A DNA stretch of 64,000 nucleotides from Mycolicibacterium hodleri (GCF_006439015.1 NZ_RCZG01000004.1:436733-500732); one strand, 5' to 3'; shown: positions 16,122 to 24,335, counted from the first letter of the stretch. The notes: generated by a model from the letters alone, not told the origin. Numbers and translations: made by a program.

Positions 16122-16169
16122 TTGGTTGACTCCTCATCCAATGCGACTTATGGTGGACGAGTCAACCAA
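16122..16169. promoter_or_regulatory. Divergent promoters with an 11-bp perfect inverted repeat
   Basis: TTGGTTGACTC (16122-16132) and GAGTCAACCAA (16159-16169) are exact inverted copies. Each arm carries a TTGACT -35 box. For the plus strand TTGACT (16126-16131) is followed after 17 bp by TATGGT (16149-16154). The minus-strand arm serves the MarR gene with a weaker -10 (TTGGAT). A MarR protein could thus control both directions. Confidence 0.7.
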
Positions 16170-16198
16170 ATCGATCGTACGTCACGACGGGAGATGTC

Positions 16199-16822
16199 AT
16201 GAGCAGCATCAGCATCATCGGCGTGGGGAACATGGCCGGTGCTCTCGCCGGCCGTGCGCTCGCCGGCGGCAACACCGTCGAGATCATCGGCCGCGACCCG
16301 GCCAAAGCCCAAGCACTGGCCGCCGCACGTGACGGCGCCACCGTCGGCACGTCTCCGAGCGGGGACATCGTTATCGTGGCGGTGCCCTACGCCAGCGCGG
16401 TGATGGTGGTCAGCGAGTACGGGGACGCGCTGAAAGGCAAGGTCGTTGTCGACATCACCAACCCCATCACCCCCGATTTCACGGGCTCCCTCACCCCTGC
16501 CGGCAGTTCCGGCGCGCAGGAAATCGCCGAGGCCGCCCCCGCCGGCACGCACGTCGTCAAGGCGTTCAACACCCTGCCCTGCGATGTGCTGGCAGCCGGC
16601 TCAGTCGACGGTCCCCCAGTAGACGTGTTCATCGCCGGCGACGACGCGCAGGCGAAGGCACGCGTGTCGGAGTTCATCGAGAGCCTGGGAATGAACCCGA
16701 TGGACGCCGGGGCGCTGCCGATGGCACGGGCACTGGAGAACCTCACCCTGCTGCAGCTGGGCCTCATCACCCATTCGGTCAAGAACACCAACCTCTTCCT
16801 CGGCGCCAGCATTCTCAGCTGA
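16199..16822 (+). CDS. Fno-like NADP(H)-binding oxidoreductase, copy 2
   Basis: 207 residues, same length and architecture as copy 1: ISIIGVGNMAGALAGRALAG, EIIGRDPAKA, VVDITNPITP, HVVKAFNTLPCDVL, and the C-terminal end ASILS (copy 1 ends VTVLS). ATG at 16199 follows GGGAGATGTC. It is the first gene downstream of the MarR-controlled promoter and is followed 28 bases later by an extended-SDR gene, suggesting one transcript through 18250. The family includes F420:NADP oxidoreductase; F420 use is not shown by sequence. Confidence 0.83.
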   Translation: MSSISIIGVGNMAGALAGRALAGGNTVEIIGRDPAKAQALAAARDGATVGTSPSGDIVIVAVPYASAVMVVSEYGDALKGKVVVDITNPITPDFTGSLTPAGSSGAQEIAEAAPAGTHVVKAFNTLPCDVLAAGSVDGPPVDVFIAGDDAQAKARVSEFIESLGMNPMDAGALPMARALENLTLLQLGLITHSVKNTNLFLGASILS

Positions 16823-16850
16823 GCGCCCCAACCCTGAAAAGGACAGTCAC

Positions 16851-17786
16851 ATGCGCGTTTTCATCACTGGCGGTACCGGCCACGCCGGTTCGCACATCAT
16901 CCCCGAGCTGATCGCCGCCGGGCACGACGTCACCGGCCTGGCCCGATCGGACGCCTCCGCAGACGCCCTGTCCGCGCTCGGCGCGACGGTGCGCCGCGGC
17001 GACCTCGACCACCTCGACGGGCTCAAAGAGGCAGTCGCGGAATCCGACGGCGTCATCCACGTCGCGCACCGACAAGACCTCCTTCCGACCGGCGGGATGG
17101 ACGCCGTGGCCGCTGCGGAACTCAAGATCGTGCTCGCCTACGGCGAGGCCCTCGCAGGAACCGGGAAGCCGCTGGTCGCCGCGGGCAGCATCGGCTCGGC
17201 TGGCAGCCTGGGCCGCCCGGCCACCGAGGAGGACCCCGCCCTTCCCACCCGGCCCGAGGACACGGGCACCCTGCGGGCCCGCAACGTCGTCGAACGCGCC
17301 GTCATCGACCTCGCCGAGCAGGGAGTGCGCTCGTCGATCGTGCGGCTTCCGCCCATCGCGCACGACACGACCGATAACGTCGGTTTCCTGCCGGGGCTGA
17401 TCGCGCTCGCCCAGGAGAAGGGCTTCGCCGGCTACCCCGGAGACGGCGAAAACCTTTGGGGCGCCGTGCACATCCGCGACGTCGCCTCACTGTTCCGCCT
17501 GGCGCTGGAGAAGGGTCCCGCCGGCAGATATTGGCACGCAAGTGAGGGCGCGGACACCCCGCTGCGCGAGATCGCCGAGGCCATCGGCGCCCGCCTGGGC
17601 CTGCCCGCCGTGAGCGTCCCCATCGACGCACTGATGCTGCCGGGCTACTTCGGCATGTTCACCAATCTGGTCACGCTGAACCTCCCGGCTAGCAGCACCA
17701 TCACGCGCCAGACCCTCGGCTGGGAACCCACTCATCCCCCACTGCCCGCCGACCTGGACAACGGCCACTACTTCCCGACCAGCTGA
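16851..17786 (+). CDS. Extended SDR / NAD-dependent epimerase-like protein
   Basis: 311 residues with N-terminal MRVFITGGTGHAGSHIIPEL (GGTGHAG loop) and epimerase-like segments GDLDHLDGLKEAVAESDGVI and WGAVHIRDVASLFRLALEKG. The usual YxxxK is replaced by ARNVVERAVI, so it is an atypical member and may bind rather than turn over its substrate. The ribosome binding site AAAAGGACAG precedes the ATG. It lies between Fno copy 2 and SnoaL copy 2 in an apparent operon. Confidence 0.85.
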   Translation: MRVFITGGTGHAGSHIIPELIAAGHDVTGLARSDASADALSALGATVRRGDLDHLDGLKEAVAESDGVIHVAHRQDLLPTGGMDAVAAAELKIVLAYGEALAGTGKPLVAAGSIGSAGSLGRPATEEDPALPTRPEDTGTLRARNVVERAVIDLAEQGVRSSIVRLPPIAHDTTDNVGFLPGLIALAQEKGFAGYPGDGENLWGAVHIRDVASLFRLALEKGPAGRYWHASEGADTPLREIAEAIGARLGLPAVSVPIDALMLPGYFGMFTNLVTLNLPASSTITRQTLGWEPTHPPLPADLDNGHYFPTS

Positions 17787-17824
17787 CCGCATCGACCACA
17801 TCCACCCACCACGAGGAGTGCGCC

Positions 17825-18250
17825 ATGACCACATTCGCCCCCCACCGCGACACCTTGGAGTCCTTCGTCGACTGCATCAACAACGGCGCCGACAAAGACA
17901 CCCTCACCCGTTTGCTCGCCGAGGACGTGCGCCTCTACGGGCCGTTCAGCGATGAGCCAGTCGTTGGACGTCAGACCGCCGTGGACACCATCAAGACCGT
18001 CAACAGGCTGTCGTCGGACGACACCTATCTGGAGGTCCTGAGCGGCGATACCCACCACGCCGCCCACTTCCGGCTGCAAGTCGGAGACGCCGCAGTCAAC
18101 GGGATCTTCATGGTCCTGCTCGACACGGATGGCCTCATCGCCGAGGTCAGCATCTTCTACCGCACGGTCCCGGCCGGTGTTGCGTTGCAGCGCAACCTTT
18201 CAGTGGTAACCGGCATGCCGCCCTGGGAACTGCGCACCAACGAGGAGTAG
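17825..18250 (+). CDS. SnoaL-like (NTF2-fold) protein, copy 2
   Basis: 141 residues, a paralog of the protein at 8536-8958: MTTFAPHRDTLESFVDCINN, LAEDVRLYGPFSDEPVVGRQ, IFYRTVPAGVALQRNLSVVT, ending PWELRTNEE. ACGAGGAGTGCGCC is its ribosome binding site. It follows the epimerase-like gene by 38 bases. SnoaL-like proteins act as cyclases, hydratases or isomerases on small ketones; nothing here identifies the substrate. Confidence 0.83.
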   Translation: MTTFAPHRDTLESFVDCINNGADKDTLTRLLAEDVRLYGPFSDEPVVGRQTAVDTIKTVNRLSSDDTYLEVLSGDTHHAAHFRLQVGDAAVNGIFMVLLDTDGLIAEVSIFYRTVPAGVALQRNLSVVTGMPPWELRTNEE

Positions 18251-18408
18251 CGACCAACGCCGTGCCCTGGTTCACCGGGGGCTCAGCCAGTTCGATCGCT
18301 TCCCATCAGCTCCACGCAATCCGCGACTCGTTTTGGCACGTCACCGACCTGGCGGCGTGAGGTGGAGAAGTCCACCTATTCGGAAAACCAAACAAGATAG
18401 GACATCTC

Positions 18409-19032
18409 ATGAGCAACATCAGCATCATCGGCACCGGAAACATGGCCAGCACCCTCGCCACCCTAGCGGTGGCCGGCGGTAACACCGTCGAGGTCATCGG
18501 CCGCGATCAGTCCAAGGCCGCCGAGCTGGCCAAGACTCTCGGAGGCGGCACCACGGCGGGAGAGTTCGGCGCCGTCCCCGCCGGGGACATCGTCATCGTG
18601 GCCCTCGGGTACGCCAACGTCGTTCCGGTCGTCACCCAGTACGGAGACGCCCTCGCAGGCAAGGTCGTCGTCGACCTCTGCAACCCCGTCAACTCCACCG
18701 GCGACGGACTCGCCATCCCCGACGGCACCTCGATCGCGCAGGACGTCGCCGCAGCGGCCCCGGCCAGCACCAGCGTGGTGAAGGCCTTCAACACCACCTT
18801 CGGTGTGGTATTGGCCAAGGGCCAGCCGATGGACGTCTTCATCGCCGGTGACGACAAGGGCGCCAAGGCGAGCGTGGCGGAGTTCGTCGAGAGCCTCAAG
18901 CTACGCGCGCTCGACGTCGGCGGCTTGACCATGGCGCACTACCTGGAAGGAACGGGCCTGGTCATGATCGGTCTCGCCAAACACGGGGTCGGCAACTTCG
19001 ACTTCGCCCTGAATGTCACCGCGCCCAACTGA
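18409..19032 (+). CDS. Fno-like NADP(H)-binding oxidoreductase, copy 3
   Basis: 207 residues. It is closest to copy 1 of the four: both share the segment SKA-ELAKTLGGGT followed by GEFGAVPAGDIVI, and DVGGL-MAHYLEG near the C-terminus. The Rossmann loop is GTGNMA and KAFNT is present (VVKAFNTTFGVVLAKG). The ATG follows AGGACATCTC. A 158-base gap separates it from SnoaL copy 2, so it may have its own promoter. Its closeness to the minus-strand copy suggests that one arose from the other by duplication with inversion. Confidence 0.83.
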   Translation: MSNISIIGTGNMASTLATLAVAGGNTVEVIGRDQSKAAELAKTLGGGTTAGEFGAVPAGDIVIVALGYANVVPVVTQYGDALAGKVVVDLCNPVNSTGDGLAIPDGTSIAQDVAAAAPASTSVVKAFNTTFGVVLAKGQPMDVFIAGDDKGAKASVAEFVESLKLRALDVGGLTMAHYLEGTGLVMIGLAKHGVGNFDFALNVTAPN

Positions 19033-19131
19033 GCCGCCCGCTGCCGGTCTGAGCGGGTTCTGTCGCGGACCTGGGCGTATCGAAGGGCCCTCCATTGATG
19101 ACGCGCACCTATGCCGCCGCAGCGGGCCCGA

Positions 19132-19176
19132 CCCGTGCGCCGATGCCTGATTCAGCCAGCTAGATGGTGATCCGAA
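19132..19176 (+). repeat. 45-bp direct repeat, copy 1
   Basis: From CCCGTGCGCCGATGCCTGAT through to GTGATCCGAA, this matches 20368-20412 at 44 of 45 positions. It ends 34 bases before the GTG of the Fno-SnoaL fusion gene, whereas the second copy ends directly at the ribosome binding site of the SDR at 20422. Confidence 0.85.
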
Positions 19177-19210
19177 TCTCGGGTCGTCAACCGCATAGAG
19201 GGAGAGCTTC

Positions 19211-20197
19211 GTGAACAGCAACATCAGCATCATCGGCCTGGGGAACATGGCCACCGCATTGGCGCAACGCGCGCTGGCCGGCGGCAACGCAGTCGAGATC
19301 ATCGGCCGCGACCCCGCCAAGGTGGAGGAATTGGCCACGTCGCTCGATGGCGCCACGGTGGGGACGTTCGGCACGGCCCCGGCCGGCGACATCGTCATCC
19401 TCGCGGTTCCCTACACCAACGCCGTGGATGTCGTGCGCCAGTTCGGGGACGCGCTGGCCGGAAAGGTCATCATCGACATCTCCAATACGTTCAGCGCACC
19501 CGACGACACTGAGTTGGTCACGCCTGAGGGCAGTTCGGGCGCGCAGGAGCTCACGAAGGCCGTCCCGGCGACTGCGCACGTGGTGAAGGCGTTCAACACC
19601 GTCTTCGGCCACGTCCTGGCCCTGGGCCGCCCGCTGGACGTGGTCTTCGCCGGCGACGACGAGCTGGCGAAAGCCAGCGTTGCGGCGTTCATCAAGAGCC
19701 TCGGGCTGCGCCCGCACGACGTTGGCGGCTTGGCGATGGCGCGTTGGCTCGAAGGGTTGGGCCTGCTGATGATGGGGCTGGCCGGCCACGGGGCGGGGTT
19801 CGACATCGCGCTCGGCGTCGACGTAGTAAGCATCAGGGACGACGTGCCAAAACTGAGCGAGGACAAGATCACCCAGGTTGTCCGGTCGTATCTCGAGTTG
19901 GCAGGACACGGAAGTGCCGAGGGGCAAAGCAGTGCCGACGAGGTGGCGCACCTGTTTGCCGACAACGCAATCTTCGAAAGCGGCGGCAACACACATCGCG
20001 GAATCGACGCGATCCGCAGTGCCTATCACTCACTGTGGGACGGCCGAGAACAGGAAATCGAGCTCGTCTCGTTGAAGGTGGCCGGCGCAGGAGCAGCCGT
20101 TCACTTGCAGGTCATCTTCTCCGGCCAGCGTGTCGACGTAATCGACGTGATGTCCTTCGACGAGGACGCCAAAATTGCGTCCTTGCGGACTTACTAG
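19211..20197 (+). CDS. Fno-like oxidoreductase fused to a SnoaL/KSI-like domain
   Basis: 328 residues. Residues 1-206 are the Fno-like unit (ISIIGLGNMATALAQRALAG, EIIGRDPAKVEELA, KAFNTVFGHVLALG, ending GVDVVS where the paralogs stop). Residues 207-328 are an NTF2/SnoaL or ketosteroid-isomerase-like domain (VPKLSEDKITQVVRSYLELA, FADNAIFESGGNTHRGIDAI). There is no linker: the second domain starts exactly where the stop codon of the paralogs lies, consistent with a recent read-through fusion. The GTG start follows GGGAGAGC. Oxidoreductase and small-molecule-binding functions that are separate genes elsewhere in this cluster are here in one chain. Confidence 0.85.
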   Translation: MNSNISIIGLGNMATALAQRALAGGNAVEIIGRDPAKVEELATSLDGATVGTFGTAPAGDIVILAVPYTNAVDVVRQFGDALAGKVIIDISNTFSAPDDTELVTPEGSSGAQELTKAVPATAHVVKAFNTVFGHVLALGRPLDVVFAGDDELAKASVAAFIKSLGLRPHDVGGLAMARWLEGLGLLMMGLAGHGAGFDIALGVDVVSIRDDVPKLSEDKITQVVRSYLELAGHGSAEGQSSADEVAHLFADNAIFESGGNTHRGIDAIRSAYHSLWDGREQEIELVSLKVAGAGAAVHLQVIFSGQRVDVIDVMSFDEDAKIASLRTY

Positions 20198-20367
20198 GAC
20201 TGTCGAACATGACGCGTGCACGCAGACGGGGCGTCAATTGAGAGTACGTAAATCGGCAGCGTTACATGATGGAGCAACCAGCGTGGGCTCGATCGCGCTG
20301 CCCCGCCTGTCGCAACGGCGCGATGGCTTGGCCGGCCACTGGCGGTTGGCCGCCGTCGTGGTCCCGG

Positions 20368-20412
20368 CCCGTGCGCCGATGCCTGATTCAGCCAGCTAGA
20401 TAGTGATCCGAA
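20368..20412 (+). repeat. 45-bp direct repeat, copy 2
   Basis: Second copy of the repeat at 19132-19176, directly upstream of the SDR start (AAGGAGTAGTC ATG). Probably a duplicated upstream region. Confidence 0.85.
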
Positions 20413-20421
20413 GGAGTAGTC

Positions 20422-21165
20422 ATGGGAAAGCTTGACGGCAAGGTAGCGGTGATTACGGGCGGCTCCAGCGGTATGGCGCTGGCCGGCGCCAGGCTCTTCG
20501 TCGACGAAGGAGCCCACGTCTTCATCTCGGGTCGACGGCAGGACGCCCTGGACGAAGCCGTCGAGTTGATCGGCCGGAATGTGACTGCCGTGCAGGCCGA
20601 TTCGGCCAACCTGGACGATCTGAACCGTCTGTTCGACGCGGTCAAGCACGAGAAGGGCGCCATCGACGTGTTGTGGACCAGTGCCGGCACAGCCGAGGAA
20701 GGCAAGCTCGGCGAGATCACCGAGCAGCACTTCGACGCCATTTTCGGGCTCAACGCACGCGGCACACTGTTCACGGTGCAGAAGGCACTGCCACTGTTCA
20801 ACGACGGCGGCTCGATCTTCATGACCGGGTCAATCGCTTCGGTCAGGGGCTATCCGGGCTGGGCCGTCTACGCCGCGAGCAAGGCTGCGCTGCTTGCCTA
20901 CGCCCGAGTGTGGCTGGCAGAGTTGAAAGACAGGCGAATTCGGGTCAACGTGCTGACCCCGGGCCAGGTCGTCGCACCCGGACAAGAGCAGATGTTCGAC
21001 GACCAGACGAAAGCCGCGATCGACGCACGCGAGGCCTTGATCCCAAGGGGACAGAACGGCAGCCCCCAGGAAATTGCGACGGTCGCCTTATTCCTCGCCT
21101 CAAACGATTCAAGCTTCGTTAATGGGATGGAGTTGGTCGTCGACGGTGGCACCACGGCAGTCTGA
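20422..21165 (+). CDS. Classical SDR-family dehydrogenase, copy 2
   Basis: 247 residues, a paralog of the SDR at 8991-9725: MGKLDGKVAVITGGSSGMAL, ASLDV-like insertions absent, SAG motif TSAGTA, catalytic YAASK, and C-terminal FVNGMELVVDGGTTAV. The same unusual GMA cofactor loop is kept. The start is fixed by AAGGAGTAGTC. It closes the plus-strand Fno/SnoaL/SDR cluster. Unlike copy 1 it has no copy of the 18-bp TetR operator upstream, so the two cassettes are probably regulated differently. Confidence 0.88.
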   Translation: MGKLDGKVAVITGGSSGMALAGARLFVDEGAHVFISGRRQDALDEAVELIGRNVTAVQADSANLDDLNRLFDAVKHEKGAIDVLWTSAGTAEEGKLGEITEQHFDAIFGLNARGTLFTVQKALPLFNDGGSIFMTGSIASVRGYPGWAVYAASKAALLAYARVWLAELKDRRIRVNVLTPGQVVAPGQEQMFDDQTKAAIDAREALIPRGQNGSPQEIATVALFLASNDSSFVNGMELVVDGGTTAV

Positions 21166-21353
21166 CTATGCACCACGATTATGCAAGGGGCTAAGCCGAG
21201 CGTGGATGAGTGCCGTTGTGGCAGTGCACGTTAGAGGACGCGGAATATGTATCAAGTCGTCCACACCTCACCACCATCGCATCACACGCGCACGTCATCG
21301 CTGACACGAATAGTCATGTGTCTGCACGCTCGGAGACTGTCTCCGAGCTGCAG
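21166..21353. other. Non-coding stretch after the SDR
   Basis: No gene recognised. A short stem (GGAGACtgtCTCC near 21332-21344) precedes the right repeat cluster. Confidence 0.4.
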
Positions 21354-21425
21354 ATTCTCACTTTCATGACCAATTGGACATCAGGTGGACATCTCGCTTG
21401 AGAAATGGACATCAAACTTGAGAAT
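21354..21425. repeat. Right cluster of 21-bp ATTCTCA/TGTCCAC motifs (transposon-end-like)
   Basis: Copies at 21354-21375 (+, ATTCTCACTTTCATG), 21384-21404 (-) and 21405-21425 (-, TGGACATCAAACTTGAGAAT). Same motif family as 4940-5181; copy 21354 and copy 5161 share ATTCTCACTTTCATG exactly. The two clusters bracket about 16 kb of redox genes. Confidence 0.55.
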
Positions 21426-21596
21426 CCACAGGGGGCCCGTTGATGGCCAGCCCTTTAGCGAAACCGCACAGGTGGAGCTGACGCACGACGGTGACCGTCT
21501 TCGTCGGGCCCACTAACGGACCGGTTTCGGGATCGCGACGCATGACGATTAGACGGGCACGAACATCTCGCCGTGAGTCCCGGCGTATGCCGCCAC
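21426..21596. other. Gap between repeat cluster and antitoxin gene
   Basis: A 63-codon minus-strand frame (21412-21603) overlaps the repeats and has no recognisable motif or ribosome binding site, so it is not called as a gene. Nothing else seen. Confidence 0.4.
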
Positions 21597-21866
21597 TTAG
21601 CAACCAAGCGCTTCGGGTTCATCATCATCCACTTGTGGACGCCCGCTAGTGCGGCTGTACTCCGACGCGGGTACGAGCAAGGCGACTTCCCGACGACGTC
21701 GGGTAATGACAAAGGTCTGTCCCCGTTGTACTTCATCAAGGATTCGGCCAAAATGGCGGCGTAGGTCAGTCATGCTAACCCGCGGCAGCGAAGGATCGAT
21801 CACGGGCACAACGGTTTTAATCCCGGGTTCTCGTCCGCAGCTTTCGAGGATTGGTTGGCATCGCAC
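21597..21866 (-). CDS. Phd/YefM-type antitoxin, without visible toxin partner
   Basis: Up to 89 residues. The segment VSMTDLRRHFGRILDEVQRG followed by TFVITRRRREVALLVPASEY is a Phd/YefM prevent-host-death domain (DNA-binding N-terminal half). Family members usually start a few residues before this motif, so the real start is probably a GTG or ATG at about 21800-21773 rather than 21866. No PIN, RelE or Doc toxin lies on either side, so it is an orphan antitoxin or the remnant of a TA pair. Confidence 0.65.
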   Translation of the reverse strand: MRCQPILESCGREPGIKTVVPVIDPSLPRVSMTDLRRHFGRILDEVQRGQTFVITRRRREVALLVPASEYSRTSGRPQVDDDEPEALGC

Positions 21867-21929
21867 ACTCCGCGGGCACCCGTACTGGTGGCGCAGGCCC
21901 CTGATGTTGGGGTTCCCACATGGCTGGAC

Positions 21930-24335
21930 TCATGGGCCGACCGCGAGGTCCTCTTCGACGCTGGCGAGCGCATTCACAATCAACTCCCGAAGGCGAATGT
22001 TGCCGACGGCGGCCGCGGCGTAGCACATGTCGGTAAGCGGCAAAGGACGTGTGGCCCACCCGCCAATATGCTCGGCGGTGCGAGCCACCAGCCAATGAGC
22101 CCGATACCTCACCAGTTCACCGATCGTGTCGCTGGGTTCGGCGGTGGAACCGTTGGCGTACGCAGGCCGGCAGATAGACGTCACCGTATTGAAGGTTTTC
22201 GCGTCCTCGTCGTAATTAGCCCATTGTTGCGGGGTGGGCTCGCTGTCGCCGCCGCGGGTTGACCAAATCTGCCGCATGGAGTCGGGGATGCCGCCGTCGA
22301 CCGCGTGAACCTGGATGGTCGCGGAGTTCATCAACGACGCGCTCGTCGCTGACACGATCCGGTCCTGAAAGATCGGGTGGGCATCCATCACGCGCAATAA
22401 ACGTGGGTACATGTCGGGCCACAGCACCGCCAACCGGTGCATGTGCGTGCTGTCGATGCCTGGGGCTGCCACCTGTCGGCCTGGCTGCAGAAGCGGGTTT
22501 GTCTGACGCGTGCACGACGGTGGATGCTCCACCCCGGCGTCACGCAGCACACTCGCTCCGACGGTGGTCGCTGCCGCGACCAGACGCCAGCCCAGCTCGG
22601 CGCGCAGCTGCGCGTACTCGACGAGGACCCGCGCGGGATCGGACCAGCCGAACCACAACTGCCGAAAATGGTCATCCACCAACGGATCTGTGGCCAATAC
22701 ACGAACCGATCGAGGAATGAATACGCCCGCGGGAATATAACTCGCACCGTCATTAGAAGTGATGACAGTTTCCGTGCCGATCGGGGAGCGGAAGACCCCC
22801 ACCGCCCACTCGATCGGATAGTTGACCGCTTGAGCTGCGTGCTGAAACTTCCAGGCCAGCTCCTTAGCCGCCGCGGCGTCGGCCGACTCCTGCCGATCGC
22901 GAGCCGCAGCCGTCTGCCCCGCAGCCACCACGCTCGCTGGAATCAGCGTCGCACCCGCACCAGAAAGCGGCGGCGAAGCCGATGGAGTATTAATGGCGGC
23001 GCCAACCGTTCCAACCGGGACAGTCGACGCTGGTGGCGGAACAGCACCAGCTGGCGGCCCCATCGAGCCCGGGGGAAGCATCATTGGCGCAACCCCGCCG
23101 ATACCCGTGCCCCCGGTCAGAGTCGCAGCAGGAGCGGCAGGGGCAACCGTGCCTGGCTGCGCTGAGGCCGGCGCCACGCCACTGCCCGCCGCCGCCGACA
23201 CTGGCGTGGCAGACCCGCCGCCCGACAAGGCCGGCGACGGACTCGCCGGAGCGGGTGCCGTGGGCATCCCCCCGCCGACACCGCTCGTCGTCGAAATTCC
23301 CTGAGTGAACGCAGACAGAGGCGACCCGGTCCCGGTACCTGAGCCCGGTACGCCCCCGGCATTCGGCAAACCGGTTACAGCACCAGGCATTTCACCCACG
23401 CCGATACTCAGTGGATTGGACCCCATTCCGGGCATGCCGCCACCTCCCAGGCCGCCTGGCATCTTCGGAACACCACCACCCGAGTCCATCCCGCCACTGC
23501 CGCCACCCATGCTGCCCACTGACGGCATACTGCTCAGCGGAGAGGACGCTGCTGGCGGAGCAGCCACACCCGGCGCTGCTTGGGTCGCAGGCCCACGCGC
23601 TTTCTTGATCCCCTCATCATCTGTAGTCGTCCTGATCCCGGGGCCGACTCCAGGCTGAGTGGTGGAAATACCCGTGGTCGGATCAGCCGGCGCATCGGCA
23701 GGATGTTTCTCGTCGCTGCCGTTCTCCCGCGAGGTGTTCCACGGGTCATTTCCTTGCTCGATGCCCGGCGACGTCCCATGGTCGACCGGTTGCGCGGGAG
23801 GTGCTGCGGGAACGTCACCCCACTTCGTCAAAAGGTCCAGTGCTCTTCTGTTTTCAGTGCTTCTCTTGAACGAGGTGTGCGACGCCACCGCGGCGGTTAC
23901 TCCCGCCTCGGTCTGGTACCGGGCTATGCCGTGGTACTCGGTCACCAAGGCTTCGGCTTCGCCTGGGAGCTTCGCGCTCGCGATCTTGGCGTCCGCGTCG
24001 CGGACGAGCTGCTCTTGCCCTGACCGCGTATCGCGCAGCACCGCGGCGATATCGGCGCACTTGTCTGCCACTTTGGCGTGCCATTCGGCGATCGTCTTGG
24101 CTTCCTCGGCCAACACCGCGTTCACCCGGTGAACTTCGTCGAAACCCTGCGAATCGGCCGCATCGCGAAATCTTGCGCTGTCAGTCACGATCTGCTGGTG
24201 GATTCCATTCCACGACGTCGCACCAGCTCGGTAGGTCTGCTCCTGGGCATCCCAATGCGCCGCATCCGGTGGCTCCATACCCGGTGTAACTATCAGTTGC
24301 CCATACGATCCCGCAGACCCTCCGACAGCTGGCAT
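21930..24335 (-). CDS. ESX-associated protein with WXG-like N-terminus and DUF5632/DUF5631-type C-terminus
   Basis: About 801 residues. Residues 1-170 are helical with Trp motifs (SWNGIHQQIV, TIAEWHAKVADKCADIAAVL), like WXG100/Esp-type secretion regions. Residues about 200-490 are a Gly/Pro/Ala/Ser-rich linker (GGMDSGGG, GLGGGGMPGMGSN). The C-terminal 300 residues resemble the DUF5632-DUF5631 region of mycobacterial EspK and Rv2082-type proteins. The start at 24335 forms TGATG with the stop of the upstream membrane protein, so translation is coupled. I infer an ESX-linked secreted or secretion-associated protein carried on an integrative element. No enzymatic motif is visible. Confidence 0.75.
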   Translation of the reverse strand: MPAVGGSAGSYGQLIVTPGMEPPDAAHWDAQEQTYRAGATSWNGIHQQIVTDSARFRDAADSQGFDEVHRVNAVLAEEAKTIAEWHAKVADKCADIAAVLRDTRSGQEQLVRDADAKIASAKLPGEAEALVTEYHGIARYQTEAGVTAAVASHTSFKRSTENRRALDLLTKWGDVPAAPPAQPVDHGTSPGIEQGNDPWNTSRENGSDEKHPADAPADPTTGISTTQPGVGPGIRTTTDDEGIKKARGPATQAAPGVAAPPAASSPLSSMPSVGSMGGGSGGMDSGGGVPKMPGGLGGGGMPGMGSNPLSIGVGEMPGAVTGLPNAGGVPGSGTGTGSPLSAFTQGISTTSGVGGGMPTAPAPASPSPALSGGGSATPVSAAAGSGVAPASAQPGTVAPAAPAATLTGGTGIGGVAPMMLPPGSMGPPAGAVPPPASTVPVGTVGAAINTPSASPPLSGAGATLIPASVVAAGQTAAARDRQESADAAAAKELAWKFQHAAQAVNYPIEWAVGVFRSPIGTETVITSNDGASYIPAGVFIPRSVRVLATDPLVDDHFRQLWFGWSDPARVLVEYAQLRAELGWRLVAAATTVGASVLRDAGVEHPPSCTRQTNPLLQPGRQVAAPGIDSTHMHRLAVLWPDMYPRLLRVMDAHPIFQDRIVSATSASLMNSATIQVHAVDGGIPDSMRQIWSTRGGDSEPTPQQWANYDEDAKTFNTVTSICRPAYANGSTAEPSDTIGELVRYRAHWLVARTAEHIGGWATRPLPLTDMCYAAAAVGNIRLRELIVNALASVEEDLAVGP

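Noticed and set aside
21412..21603. 63-codon minus-strand frame next to the repeats
   Set aside because: No motif, no ribosome binding site, overlaps repeat DNA and the antitoxin gene end.
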